From assembly GCA_020634395.1 (NCBI GenBank), contig JACKBU010000013.1:1-64000 (forward strand): a stretch of DNA of 64,000 nucleotides, read 5' to 3'. Below the pieces are notes generated by a model that had not been told where the DNA came from, did no database searches, and worked only from the letters and a program-made list of their open reading frames with translations. Of the stretch, positions 17,839 through 25,800 are shown in pieces (the first letter of the stretch is position 1; the number at the start of each line of letters is the position of its first letter). This DNA is from Ardenticatenaceae bacterium. Its GTDB lineage: Bacteria; Chloroflexota; Anaerolineae; Promineifilales; Promineifilaceae. A program made the translations under genes and the position numbers.

Positions 17839-17867
17839 ATTATAACGGGGCCGGAAACGGCCGTCAA
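17839..17867 (-). promoter_or_regulatory. sigma70-type promoter of the serS T-box transcript
   Basis: On the minus strand TTGACG (17862-17867) is separated by exactly 17 bases from TATAAT (17839-17844). The predicted transcription start is near 17832, directly ahead of T-box stem I. The -35 hexamer overlaps an ACGGCCGT octamer. Confidence 0.85.
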
Positions 17868-17886
17868 CTACCCACCTAACGAACTA

Positions 17887-17915
17887 TTGCGCTCCGTACT
17901 GCCTCTCCTTATAAT
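17887..17915 (+). promoter_or_regulatory. sigma70-type promoter giving a probably leaderless clpS transcript
   Basis: TTGCGC (17887-17892) and TATAAT (17910-17915) are spaced by 17 bases. The expected start point is about 17922, immediately before the ATG at 17923. The TTG that would extend the clpS frame upstream is itself the -35 box, which rules it out as the translation start if this promoter is used. The promoter diverges from the serS promoter with 19 bases between the two -35 boxes. Confidence 0.7.
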
Positions 17916-17922
17916 CACCTGC

Positions 17923-18234
17923 ATGGCAGCACAGATGCAAATCGCCCCCGACATCCATGAAGAGATCGAACAGGAAGAAGCCCTCGAACCACCGTATCGT
18001 GTCCTCATCCACAACGATGAGGTCACTCCCTACGACTTCGTGGTTCTAATTCTGCAAAAAATCTTCCAGCTCACCTCCCTAGAAGCTGAGCATGTAACCT
18101 TCGTGGCCCACACAGCCGGAATTGCCTACGTCACCACGTTGCCGCGCGCTGAGGCTCAGAAACGGGTGGGGAAAGCCCATTTTGCCGCCAGTTTAGAAGG
18201 CTATCCACTAACGTTCTCTATTGAACCGGAGTAG
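17923..18234 (+). CDS. clpS: ClpS adaptor of the Clp protease
   Basis: This 103-residue protein has the ClpS core: YRVLIHNDEVTPYDFVV, the helix LILQKIFQLTSLEAEHVTFVAHTAG, and a final strand ending in PLTFSIEPE. ClpS delivers N-degron substrates to ClpAP or ClpCP and binds the Clp N-domain. The N-terminal 25 residues are acidic and probably flexible, as in the family. The ATG at 17923 is preferred over an upstream in-frame TTG because the promoter predicts transcription starting at this ATG; there is no Shine-Dalgarno. The clpA/clpC partner is not in the window. Confidence 0.88.
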   Translation: MAAQMQIAPDIHEEIEQEEALEPPYRVLIHNDEVTPYDFVVLILQKIFQLTSLEAEHVTFVAHTAGIAYVTTLPRAEAQKRVGKAHFAASLEGYPLTFSIEPE

Positions 18235-18332
18235 CAGAGCCATTCCGCTAACATTGTTAAACAAGCAGTGACCAGAATTTCCCAACTGTTTCTCTGCGTC
18301 TCTGCATAAAGTCATTTCAGGAGAGTCATATC

Positions 18333-19670
18333 ATGAAATTCAGCCTCAGTGGCGCTGGTCCCAAAGGCCAGGCCGTTATCCAACGTGATCTGGCGAGTTT
18401 GTCGCCATCTTACACCCGCGAATATGCACTGGTCGTTGACCGGGCGCAGGGTTCGGAAATTTGGGATGTAGACGGCCGTCGTTACATCGATTTCATGGCC
18501 GGAGTCGCCGTGCTCAACGTCGGGCACCGCCATCCGGCGGTGGTAACGGCCGTGCAAGAACAGGTCGATAAATTCTGGCACATCTGCCTCAGCGACTTCT
18601 TCTATCCCCAGGCTGTAGACCTGGCCGAGAAGCTGCAAAGCATCGCCCCTATGGACAACACGCTGATCTACCTGGCCAATTCCGGTACAGAAGCTGTCGA
18701 ATCGGCCATCAAACTGGCCATGTACAAAACCGGCCGCTCCAAGTTCCTGGGGTTCCTGGGCGCTTTTCACGGCCGTACGCTCGGTTCATTGTCCTTCACC
18801 GCCAGCAAAGCGGTGCAGCGCGAAAACTACAAGCCCGGCGTCTACGTCCATCACCTGCCCTATCCCAACCCGTACCGTCCGCAGCTCCTCCCCAGCCAAA
18901 ACGCCGGCGATGCGGTTCTCGATTACCTGGAAGAACAAATCTTCCACAGTTTGCTGGAACCGGAAGACATCGCCGGAATTTTGGTTGAACCGATTCAGGG
19001 AGAAGGCGGCTACGTGGTGCCCGCCCCCGGCTTCTTCCCGCGTTTGCGGGAAATCTGCGACCGCTACGGCATCCTGCTGATGGTGGATGAAATCCAGAGC
19101 GGCGTCGGCCGCACCGGCCGTTGGTGGGCTATAGAACACGAGGACGTCGAGCCAGATATCGTCTGCTTTGCCAAGGGCGTAGGCAGCGGCTTGCCCATCG
19201 GCGGCATCATCGCCCGCAAAGAGCACATGGTCTGGAGACCGGGCTCACACGGCAGCACTTTTGGCGGCAATCCGGTTGCCGCTGCGGCTGCCCTGGCCAC
19301 CCTAAACGTAATAGAGCAAGAAGGGCTTATTGATAAAGCCGCAGCCACGGGGGACATGATCATGGACAGCGTGCGCGAAATGCAAACACGCCATCCCAGC
19401 ATCGGCGATGTACGCGGCCGCGGCCTGATGATCGGCATCGAGTTCGTGCTCGATCAGCTGACCAAAGAAAGGGCCGTTGCTCTGCGTAATACCATCATTC
19501 AGGACGCTTTTGAAGAAGGACTGCTGCTTATCCCCTGCGGCCGCAACGCCATCCGCATGACACCGGCTCTCAACATTTCGCCGGACATGGTGAAGGAAGG
19601 GCTGCAGATCTTCGAAAAATCCCTGACCAAAGCCGAACAGCTGCACCTTTCGCGCATGACGGCCGTGTAA
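18333..19670 (+). CDS. class III PLP-dependent aminotransferase (acetylornithine/4-aminobutyrate type)
   Basis: This is a 445-residue fold type I aminotransferase. Recognisable elements are the NSGTEAVESAIKLA phosphate-binding segment, AFHGRTLGSLS, LVDEIQSGVGRTG with the cofactor-binding Asp, and the PLP lysine K281 in CFAKGVGSGLPIGG. HGSTFGGNP and MIGIEF follow in the C-terminal part. An AGGAGA sequence just upstream of the ATG supports the start. Class III enzymes of this group transaminate the omega-amino group of acetylornithine, 4-aminobutyrate, ornithine or similar diamines. The substrate is not resolved. It leads a three-gene set with a DapA-family lyase and a HAD phosphatase. Confidence 0.9.
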   Translation: MKFSLSGAGPKGQAVIQRDLASLSPSYTREYALVVDRAQGSEIWDVDGRRYIDFMAGVAVLNVGHRHPAVVTAVQEQVDKFWHICLSDFFYPQAVDLAEKLQSIAPMDNTLIYLANSGTEAVESAIKLAMYKTGRSKFLGFLGAFHGRTLGSLSFTASKAVQRENYKPGVYVHHLPYPNPYRPQLLPSQNAGDAVLDYLEEQIFHSLLEPEDIAGILVEPIQGEGGYVVPAPGFFPRLREICDRYGILLMVDEIQSGVGRTGRWWAIEHEDVEPDIVCFAKGVGSGLPIGGIIARKEHMVWRPGSHGSTFGGNPVAAAAALATLNVIEQEGLIDKAAATGDMIMDSVREMQTRHPSIGDVRGRGLMIGIEFVLDQLTKERAVALRNTIIQDAFEEGLLLIPCGRNAIRMTPALNISPDMVKEGLQIFEKSLTKAEQLHLSRMTAV

Positions 19671-19696
19671 ATCAATTTTCTAGGAGCATTGCGGTT

Positions 19697-20602
19697 GTGA
19701 AGACAAAAATCAGCACGTTAAAGAGCAAGTTGAAGCACGGCGTCACGCCGGCCATGGCGACACCCATTGCCGCCGACGGGTATTCGGTGGATACGGCCGT
19801 AATCCCCCAACTCGTAGATTTTCTTATTGAGCGGGGTGTGAAGGGGTTGTTTGCCGGCGGCAGCACCGGCGAAGGCATTGCCCTGGACCTGGCCGAGCGC
19901 CAGAAACTCCATGCCGCCACCCTGGAAGCCGTGAACGGCCGTGTGCCCGTCCTGGTCCACGTCGGCGCGCTGCGCACCGATCATGCCTTGGCTCTGGCTC
20001 GCCACGCCGAAGCCATCGGCGCGGACGCCATCGCTGCCGTGACCCCTTATTTTTATGGCCTGGATGATGGCAGCCTGGCCGTCTATTTCCAGGAGATTGC
20101 CGCTGCCGCCCCCAACACGCCGCTCGTCGTCTACGATATCCCTCAGTTGGCCGTGAACGGCGTCAGCCCGGCGCTGCTGGCCCGTCTGGGCCGCGAGCTT
20201 CCCACGCTGGCGGGCATCAAGTCCAGCCGTGGGGATGCCGCTCTGGTGCGGAATTTGTTGGACGCCCGTCCGCAGCATATCGTCGCCCTGGCCGGAAATG
20301 AACCGATTGCCCTGGGCATGCTGGCCCTGGGCATGGATGGCCTGTTGAGCGGCCTGAGCACGGCCGTGCCCGAACCGCTGGTCGCCCTCACCCAGGCTGT
20401 CGCCGCTGGCAACCTGCCCGAGGCACAGCGCCAGCAGCAGATCATCCGCGACGTGTTGGCCCTGACCCCCTCGGGACAGCGCATTGGCTGGATTAAAGCG
20501 ATCTTACAGGAACGCGGCGTACCTGTTGGTCCGGCCATGCGGCCACGGCTTACACCCGCCGGTCCTTTCTGGCCCGCCATCGAACACCTGCTGGCATCAT
20601 GA
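19697..20602 (+). CDS. dihydrodipicolinate synthase/N-acetylneuraminate lyase family protein
   Basis: This TIM-barrel class I aldolase has 301 residues. The pyruvate-binding GGSTGEG motif, the catalytic Tyr in VVYDIPQ and the Schiff-base Lys in AGIKSSRGD are present. The family includes DapA, KDG aldolases and several hydroxy-acid lyases. I do not call it dapA because the Ser-rich active-site surroundings and its neighbours do not point to lysine synthesis specifically. A GTG start is used, with AGGAG about ten bases upstream. The stop overlaps the next ATG (ATGA), so it is co-translated with the HAD phosphatase. Confidence 0.85.
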   Translation: MKTKISTLKSKLKHGVTPAMATPIAADGYSVDTAVIPQLVDFLIERGVKGLFAGGSTGEGIALDLAERQKLHAATLEAVNGRVPVLVHVGALRTDHALALARHAEAIGADAIAAVTPYFYGLDDGSLAVYFQEIAAAAPNTPLVVYDIPQLAVNGVSPALLARLGRELPTLAGIKSSRGDAALVRNLLDARPQHIVALAGNEPIALGMLALGMDGLLSGLSTAVPEPLVALTQAVAAGNLPEAQRQQQIIRDVLALTPSGQRIGWIKAILQERGVPVGPAMRPRLTPAGPFWPAIEHLLAS

Positions 20603-21321
20603 CCACACTTATCCTGTTCGATATTGACGGGACGTTGATTCGCAGCAACAGTGCCGGCCGCGCCGCTATGGCCTATGCTCTGACAAAGGCTTGCGGTACG
20701 GCCGGTCCGCTCGACAGCTACCACATGGGGGGGAAGACGGACCCGCGCATCATCACTGATCTGCTCGTGGCCGCTGGCTGCAGCCCGGAAGAAATCCAAA
20801 ACAAACTACCGATAATTTATGATCTCATGACCGCCCAGGCCCATGAGACATTTCCCGGCAAAGGCATTCAGGCGTGCCTGGGTGTGCCGGAACTGCTGGC
20901 CGCTCTGGGCCAGCGCCCGGATGTGGTTTTAGGGTTGCTGACGGGCAATATCGTCAGTACGGCGCCGTTGAAACTAGGGGCCGCCGGACTGGATGCAGGG
21001 CAGTTTCGCGTCGGAGCCTATGGTTCCGACCACATGGATCGCAACCAGTTACCGTTTATTGCCATGCAGCGGGCCAGCCAGCTAACCGGTGAGCCTTTTG
21101 AGGGGACCAATACGGTGATCGTGGGCGACACGCCGGCCGATATTTTGTGTGCACGTGCGGGAAAGGCAACGGCCGTGGCTGTTGCCAGCGGCTGGCACAG
21201 CGCCGCCACGTTGGCACAATACAAGCCCGATCACTTGTTGGAAAATCTGGGTGATACGGAAAAAGTTCTGGAAATCTTGCTGGCGTCCCAGGATGGTCAG
21301 TCCAACGCCAATACCCCATAA
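20599..21321 (+). CDS. HAD-family phosphatase (phosphoglycolate phosphatase-like)
   Basis: This haloacid dehalogenase-superfamily hydrolase has 240 residues. Motif I is FDIDGTLI with the nucleophile Asp, motif II LLTGN, and motif IV VGDTPADI. A helical cap domain lies between residues 15 and 95. The family removes phosphate from small phosphorylated metabolites; the layout resembles phosphoglycolate phosphatase. It overlaps the lyase gene by four bases. Its stop is only seven bases from the convergent stop of the phosphopantetheinyl transferase gene, leaving no room for a terminator between them. Confidence 0.87.
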   Translation: MTTLILFDIDGTLIRSNSAGRAAMAYALTKACGTAGPLDSYHMGGKTDPRIITDLLVAAGCSPEEIQNKLPIIYDLMTAQAHETFPGKGIQACLGVPELLAALGQRPDVVLGLLTGNIVSTAPLKLGAAGLDAGQFRVGAYGSDHMDRNQLPFIAMQRASQLTGEPFEGTNTVIVGDTPADILCARAGKATAVAVASGWHSAATLAQYKPDHLLENLGDTEKVLEILLASQDGQSNANTP

Positions 21322-21328
21322 CGCATGC

Positions 21329-22087
21329 TCATGGAATTGCCGTCTCCCACTGCCAAAATTGAAGATGGCAGTCTTGTCCTTCGACAGCCAGCGCCCCCAC
21401 GTATCCAGATCCTGGCGCCAATTCGTGCAGCGCCCAACGAGCCGCTTGCTCCGGGGCGTGACGCGTTGCCAGTAACCGGGCCGGTTCCCCAGGCCCCAAA
21501 GAAACGTCAAAACTCTCTAACGGCAGCGATAGACCTTCTCCCTGCGCTTTGATATAAGCCTCTTTGCGTGTCCAACAGTTAAAGAAAGCTTGCAGCTTCA
21601 TTTCAGCCGGGATAGCCTGCAGCACCGATACTTCTCGCGGCGAAAAGACATGTTCTGCCACTTCTTCGTAATCAAAGTTAGCACGCATGTGTTCAAGATC
21701 AATACCGACTGCCCGGCCTCGCGTTATGGCAAAAAGGGCCAATCCGCCAGAGTGCGAGAGGTTGAAACATAGGTCTTCTGTATTTGACTCGGGAGCCAGG
21801 AATGGCTTGTTGTAATCACTGTAGTAAAAACAGAGCTGGGCGGGGTCCAGGCCCAGATAACGACCTAAGATCGTTCGAAGTACACCCCGCCCCACAATAA
21901 AGTGCCGTCGGTCTTTGGCAAAGTGAAAGCGATCAGCGCGGCTTGACTCATCGGGAGCCAGAAGCGTGTGCAACTGTTGTACGTTTAATGCCGGTAATTC
22001 GAGATCGGCTCGCCAGATGTGAACTTCATCTTGGGGCAAAATAAGATCGGCCGGTGGTGCAAGCCACGGCAAGTTCGGAGCCGTCAA
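21329..22087 (-). CDS. 4'-phosphopantetheinyl transferase, Sfp type
   Basis: This enzyme transfers phosphopantetheine from CoA to the carrier-protein serines of the adjacent PKS/NRPS, making them active. The magnesium-binding VGIDLE and the FNCWTRKEAYIKA motif are clear, as are FNLSHSGG and the N-terminal DRRHFIVGR. The size of about 250 residues fits the Sfp/Gsp group. There is no ATG near the start. I use the TTG at 22087 because a GAGGA sequence lies about eight bases upstream; a TTG at 22102 would add five residues and overlap the thioesterase gene. It is the last gene of the biosynthetic transcription unit. Confidence 0.93.
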   Translation of the reverse strand: MTAPNLPWLAPPADLILPQDEVHIWRADLELPALNVQQLHTLLAPDESSRADRFHFAKDRRHFIVGRGVLRTILGRYLGLDPAQLCFYYSDYNKPFLAPESNTEDLCFNLSHSGGLALFAITRGRAVGIDLEHMRANFDYEEVAEHVFSPREVSVLQAIPAEMKLQAFFNCWTRKEAYIKAQGEGLSLPLESFDVSLGPGEPARLLATRHAPEQAARWALHELAPGSGYVGALAVEGQDCHLQFWQWETAIP

Positions 22088-22088
22088 A

Positions 22089-22853
22089 CTAACAGTCCTC
22101 AATCAAAACTGTGCCAACAAGTCGGGTTAGTGAGGATAAATCTTCACTGAAATAAAAATGGCCACCGTTGAACAAGTGCAGCGTGAATTCACCGGTGGTA
22201 TGCTGCCGCCAGGCCGCATAGTCGGACTCTGTCGCTTCGCTGTCAGTACGGCCGCCCATGACTGTTAGCGGGATAGGGAGGGGTGGTTTCTCTTCGTACT
22301 GATAAGTTTCCCACACGGCAAAGTCTGCCCGCAAAGTGGGTAGTAACAGCTCAACCAGATCGTCCATTTCAAAAAATCTGGCCGGAGTACCTCCCAGTGC
22401 TTTTAGACGGTTTAGAAAAGTTTGCTTGTCGGCTTGGTGGACCGGTGGATTCAATGGTGGTCTATGGGGAGCACGGTGGCCGGAAACAAGCAAGTGTACC
22501 GGCTGCGGCCCACTGTGATCTCGCCAGTAATGGACCATTTCAAAACCGATCAAAGCCCCCATGCTGTGACCGAATATAGCAAACGGCACATCCATATGTG
22601 GCTCCAACCCTTCAGCCAATGCTGCGACTAAGGGGGATAACCTATCAAAAGCCGGTTCGCGCAAACGAGTCTCGCGGCCGGGTAACCGTACCCCCCATAC
22701 CTCCACATCCGGCGGCAAGGCCTGGGGCCATTGGCTAAAAACTACAGGCCCGCTGCCAGCGTAAGGGATGCAGATAAGACGCAAACGAGGGTGAGAAACT
22801 GGTTTAGGAGAAGAAATCCAGAGTTGTTTTTCAGTGAATGATGGCTGCAGCAT
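22089..22853 (-). CDS. type II thioesterase
   Basis: This stand-alone alpha/beta hydrolase of 254 residues belongs to the editing thioesterases that clear blocked or mis-primed carrier proteins. It has the early CIPYAGSG oxyanion motif, GVRLPGRETR, and the nucleophile Ser in FGHSMGAL. A C-terminal GGHFYF supplies the catalytic His. The gene starts 11 bases after the NRPS stop and ends next to the phosphopantetheinyl transferase start, as in many PKS/NRPS operons. It does not look like a chain-terminating enzyme, since the NRPS has its own TE domain. Confidence 0.93.
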   Translation of the reverse strand: MLQPSFTEKQLWISSPKPVSHPRLRLICIPYAGSGPVVFSQWPQALPPDVEVWGVRLPGRETRLREPAFDRLSPLVAALAEGLEPHMDVPFAIFGHSMGALIGFEMVHYWRDHSGPQPVHLLVSGHRAPHRPPLNPPVHQADKQTFLNRLKALGGTPARFFEMDDLVELLLPTLRADFAVWETYQYEEKPPLPIPLTVMGGRTDSEATESDYAAWRQHTTGEFTLHLFNGGHFYFSEDLSSLTRLVGTVLIEDC

Positions 22854-22864
22854 AAAGCATTCCG

Positions 22865-25800
22865 TTAATTAACCTGATTTTGCTCCTGACTGGACGCAGC
22901 CAGGGCTTCGTCAATTGCCGCCCGGATTTTCATGGCCATGTCCTGGACATTGGGTTCCATTAAAAGCCCGGCATGTGTACCTGGAATCACTTCACACTTT
23001 AAGTCTCCAGAGATAAGTTCCGACCAACGATAGTGCCAGTCTTTGTCATTGAGGGCGGCGGATTCAGCGCTGCGGAAGAAGAGAGCATCCCCATCGAAAG
23101 TGCCGGAACGATATACCTGATGGGCCTGTGCATGGGCTTTGCGGACGGTGGCCACGCGCTGCGCATTTTCATTGCCAAAGTTGAAGGTAATCAGACGCTG
23201 GTATACCAGGCTGAGCTGCCAGGCCAGAGCATGCCATAAACGGCCGTCTCGCCAATAAAGCGACAGCCGGTTTGCCACGTAACGGAACCGATTAACGGGC
23301 GGTGGTTCTATATTTGGCGGCCGTGAATCGACCAGGATCAGCAGATCGACTTCTTCGCCTTGTGCCTGTAACTGCTGAGCCATTTCAAAGGCTACCCAAC
23401 TGCCGGCGCAGTGCCCACCCAGAAAGTACGGCCCTTCCGGCTTTAAGGTTTTGATTTCTTCAATGTAGTGGCTGGCCATCTCTTTTACGCTGCGGTGGAT
23501 CGGATGATTGCCATCCATTCCTTGCGGCTGCAAACCATAAAGCGGCTGGTCCGTTCCCATGTAATGCCCTAACTGCGAGAGGCTTAAAACGCTGATCAGG
23601 AAGGGGGAAACGTAGAAAAACGGTGGACGGGTGCCATTCGTCTGAATCGGGACGAGCGAGGTCCATTTCGTCGTCCAGCCTTCGCTTTCGATGGCGCTGG
23701 CCAACTGGGCGATAGTAGGCGCCTGGAACAGGATGGTCAGCGGTAGTTGCAGCCCCGTCTCTTTTTCGATCTGGGCAAAAGCGCGCACGGCCGTTAACGA
23801 GTGCCCACCAATCTCAAAAAAGTTATCGTGGGTGCTGACCGGGTGCACGTTCAAAACATTCTCCCAAATGCGCACCAAAACGGCTTCGATTTCACTTTCT
23901 GGATCGGCAAAATCGCTGGCCGAGGCATGCACGAGATGGTCCGGAACGACCAGCGCCCGGCGATCAACCTTGCCGTTGGGCGTCAGAGGCAAAGCGTCTA
24001 TCAACACAATGTCGGTGGGAACCATATACGTGGGCAGCTGCCGGCGCAGGTAATCCCGCAGTTCCGCATCCGTGACAGATTGGTCCGGCTTGAGGACGAT
24101 AAAAGAAGACAAACGGGTAGAGCCACCCTGAGAATTTTTAGACGCAATGGTGATGGCCTGATGAACGGCCGTATGCTGCCCCCACTTCGCATCAATTTCG
24201 CCCAATTCCACGCGGAAGCCGCGCACTTTCACCTGATGGTCGGCTCGATGCACAAACTCCACGTTTCCATCCGGCAAATAACGTCCCATATCGCCGGTTT
24301 TGTACAAAATGTCGCCCACCGTCTGGCTTTTGTACGGATTCGGCAGAAAGCGGCGGGCAGTCTGGGCTGTGTCCCCTTTATACCCCAGGGCCAGATGGGG
24401 ACTGCGCACATAAATTTCCGCCATCTCGCCAATGCCGGCCAACTGGCCGGCGGCGTTTTGCAGCAGCAGCTGCACATCCTTCATGCCGCGCCCCAGCGGA
24501 ATAATTTCTTTGGGCTGCGCGCCCTCTGGAAATTTTTGGTGATGATCGACAACATAATAGCTGACTGCCCGCTGCGTTTCTGTGGAGCCATAGAAATTGA
24601 CAACTGTCAGATTGGGGCATAGAGCTGTCAGCCGATTCACGTCGCGGCGCGTCAGCACGTCACCGACAAAAAAAGTGTAGCGCAGCGAAGGGATGGAGAG
24701 ATTTGCGTATCGCGGATTGATGATCGCGTCGGTGATGATCTGACCCATGGCCGGGGTAAGGTGGGCAATGGTTACCTCCTGAGCCTTCAGCCAGTTTGCC
24801 AGCCACCCGGCCTCGCCGATGTGCGTAGCGTTGGGCACACAAACGGTGGCACCCAGCCAGACGGCCGTAAAGATGTCACGCTGCAGCGGATCATGGGCCA
24901 GACCAGAAAGCATACTAAACCGATCGGCGCTGCTGAGTGAGAATGTTTCAGCCTGCCAGGGAATGAAGTGAGTTAAGGAACCATGCCGCCCCATGACGGC
25001 CTTCGGAATCCCGGTTGAGCCAGACGTGAATGAGAGGTAAGCAAGATCGTCGGGCTGCGTGTTAATGGCCGGCTCGGTAGACGGCATATCGGCCAGCAGC
25101 TTCTGGCGCGTAGCCGCTGACAGGGTGGGAAGCGTGATTCGGCAGGTGCAGTTCTGGCTATCCAGGGCGGCGAACACGGCCGTATCCGGCTCCCCGGCCG
25201 CTTTTATTTGCACAAACCCGCGCGGACTGGCGATCTCCAGGTAGCTGGCCAGGCGCGACGGCGGATAGGTGGGGTCCAAAATGAGGAACGCGGCGCCAGC
25301 CTTCAGAACGCCCATCACTGCCCACACTAACGTGGCGCTGCGATGCCCATAAATGGCCACCACGTCCTGTGGCTGCACGCCCTGCGCAATCAGGTGGTGG
25401 GCCAACTGGTTGCTGCGCCGATTGAGCTCGCGGTATGTCCAGGCTTCGTTTTCGTCGAGAACGGCCGTTTTGTCCGGCGTCAAGTCCGCGTTTTTTGTCA
25501 GCGCTGCATGGACTGCACCCTGCCATTTGTTGCTGAGCGTTTGTGTCGGGTCTGGCAAAACGGCCGTAGCGTCCGCGTGGACCAGCGTGTATTGCACCAA
25601 AGGCAGATCAGGATTGGCGCACACCTGCTGCAGCAAACTTTCATACTGCGCCAACATCGCTTCCATGCGCACGGCCGTAAATAAATCGGCGTTGTACACC
25701 AGCGTTAGCTGGATACGCTTCTCCACTTCATAAAGGTAAAGCGTCAGGTCAAACTTAGATCCCATCTCCGGGTTGGTGATAGACTCGCGCCGCAAGCCGT

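Noticed and set aside
17887..17922. Longer clpS form starting at the TTG at 17887
   Set aside because: The TTG is the -35 box of a well-spaced promoter and the added 12 residues are not ClpS-like; the ATG at 17923 is preferred.
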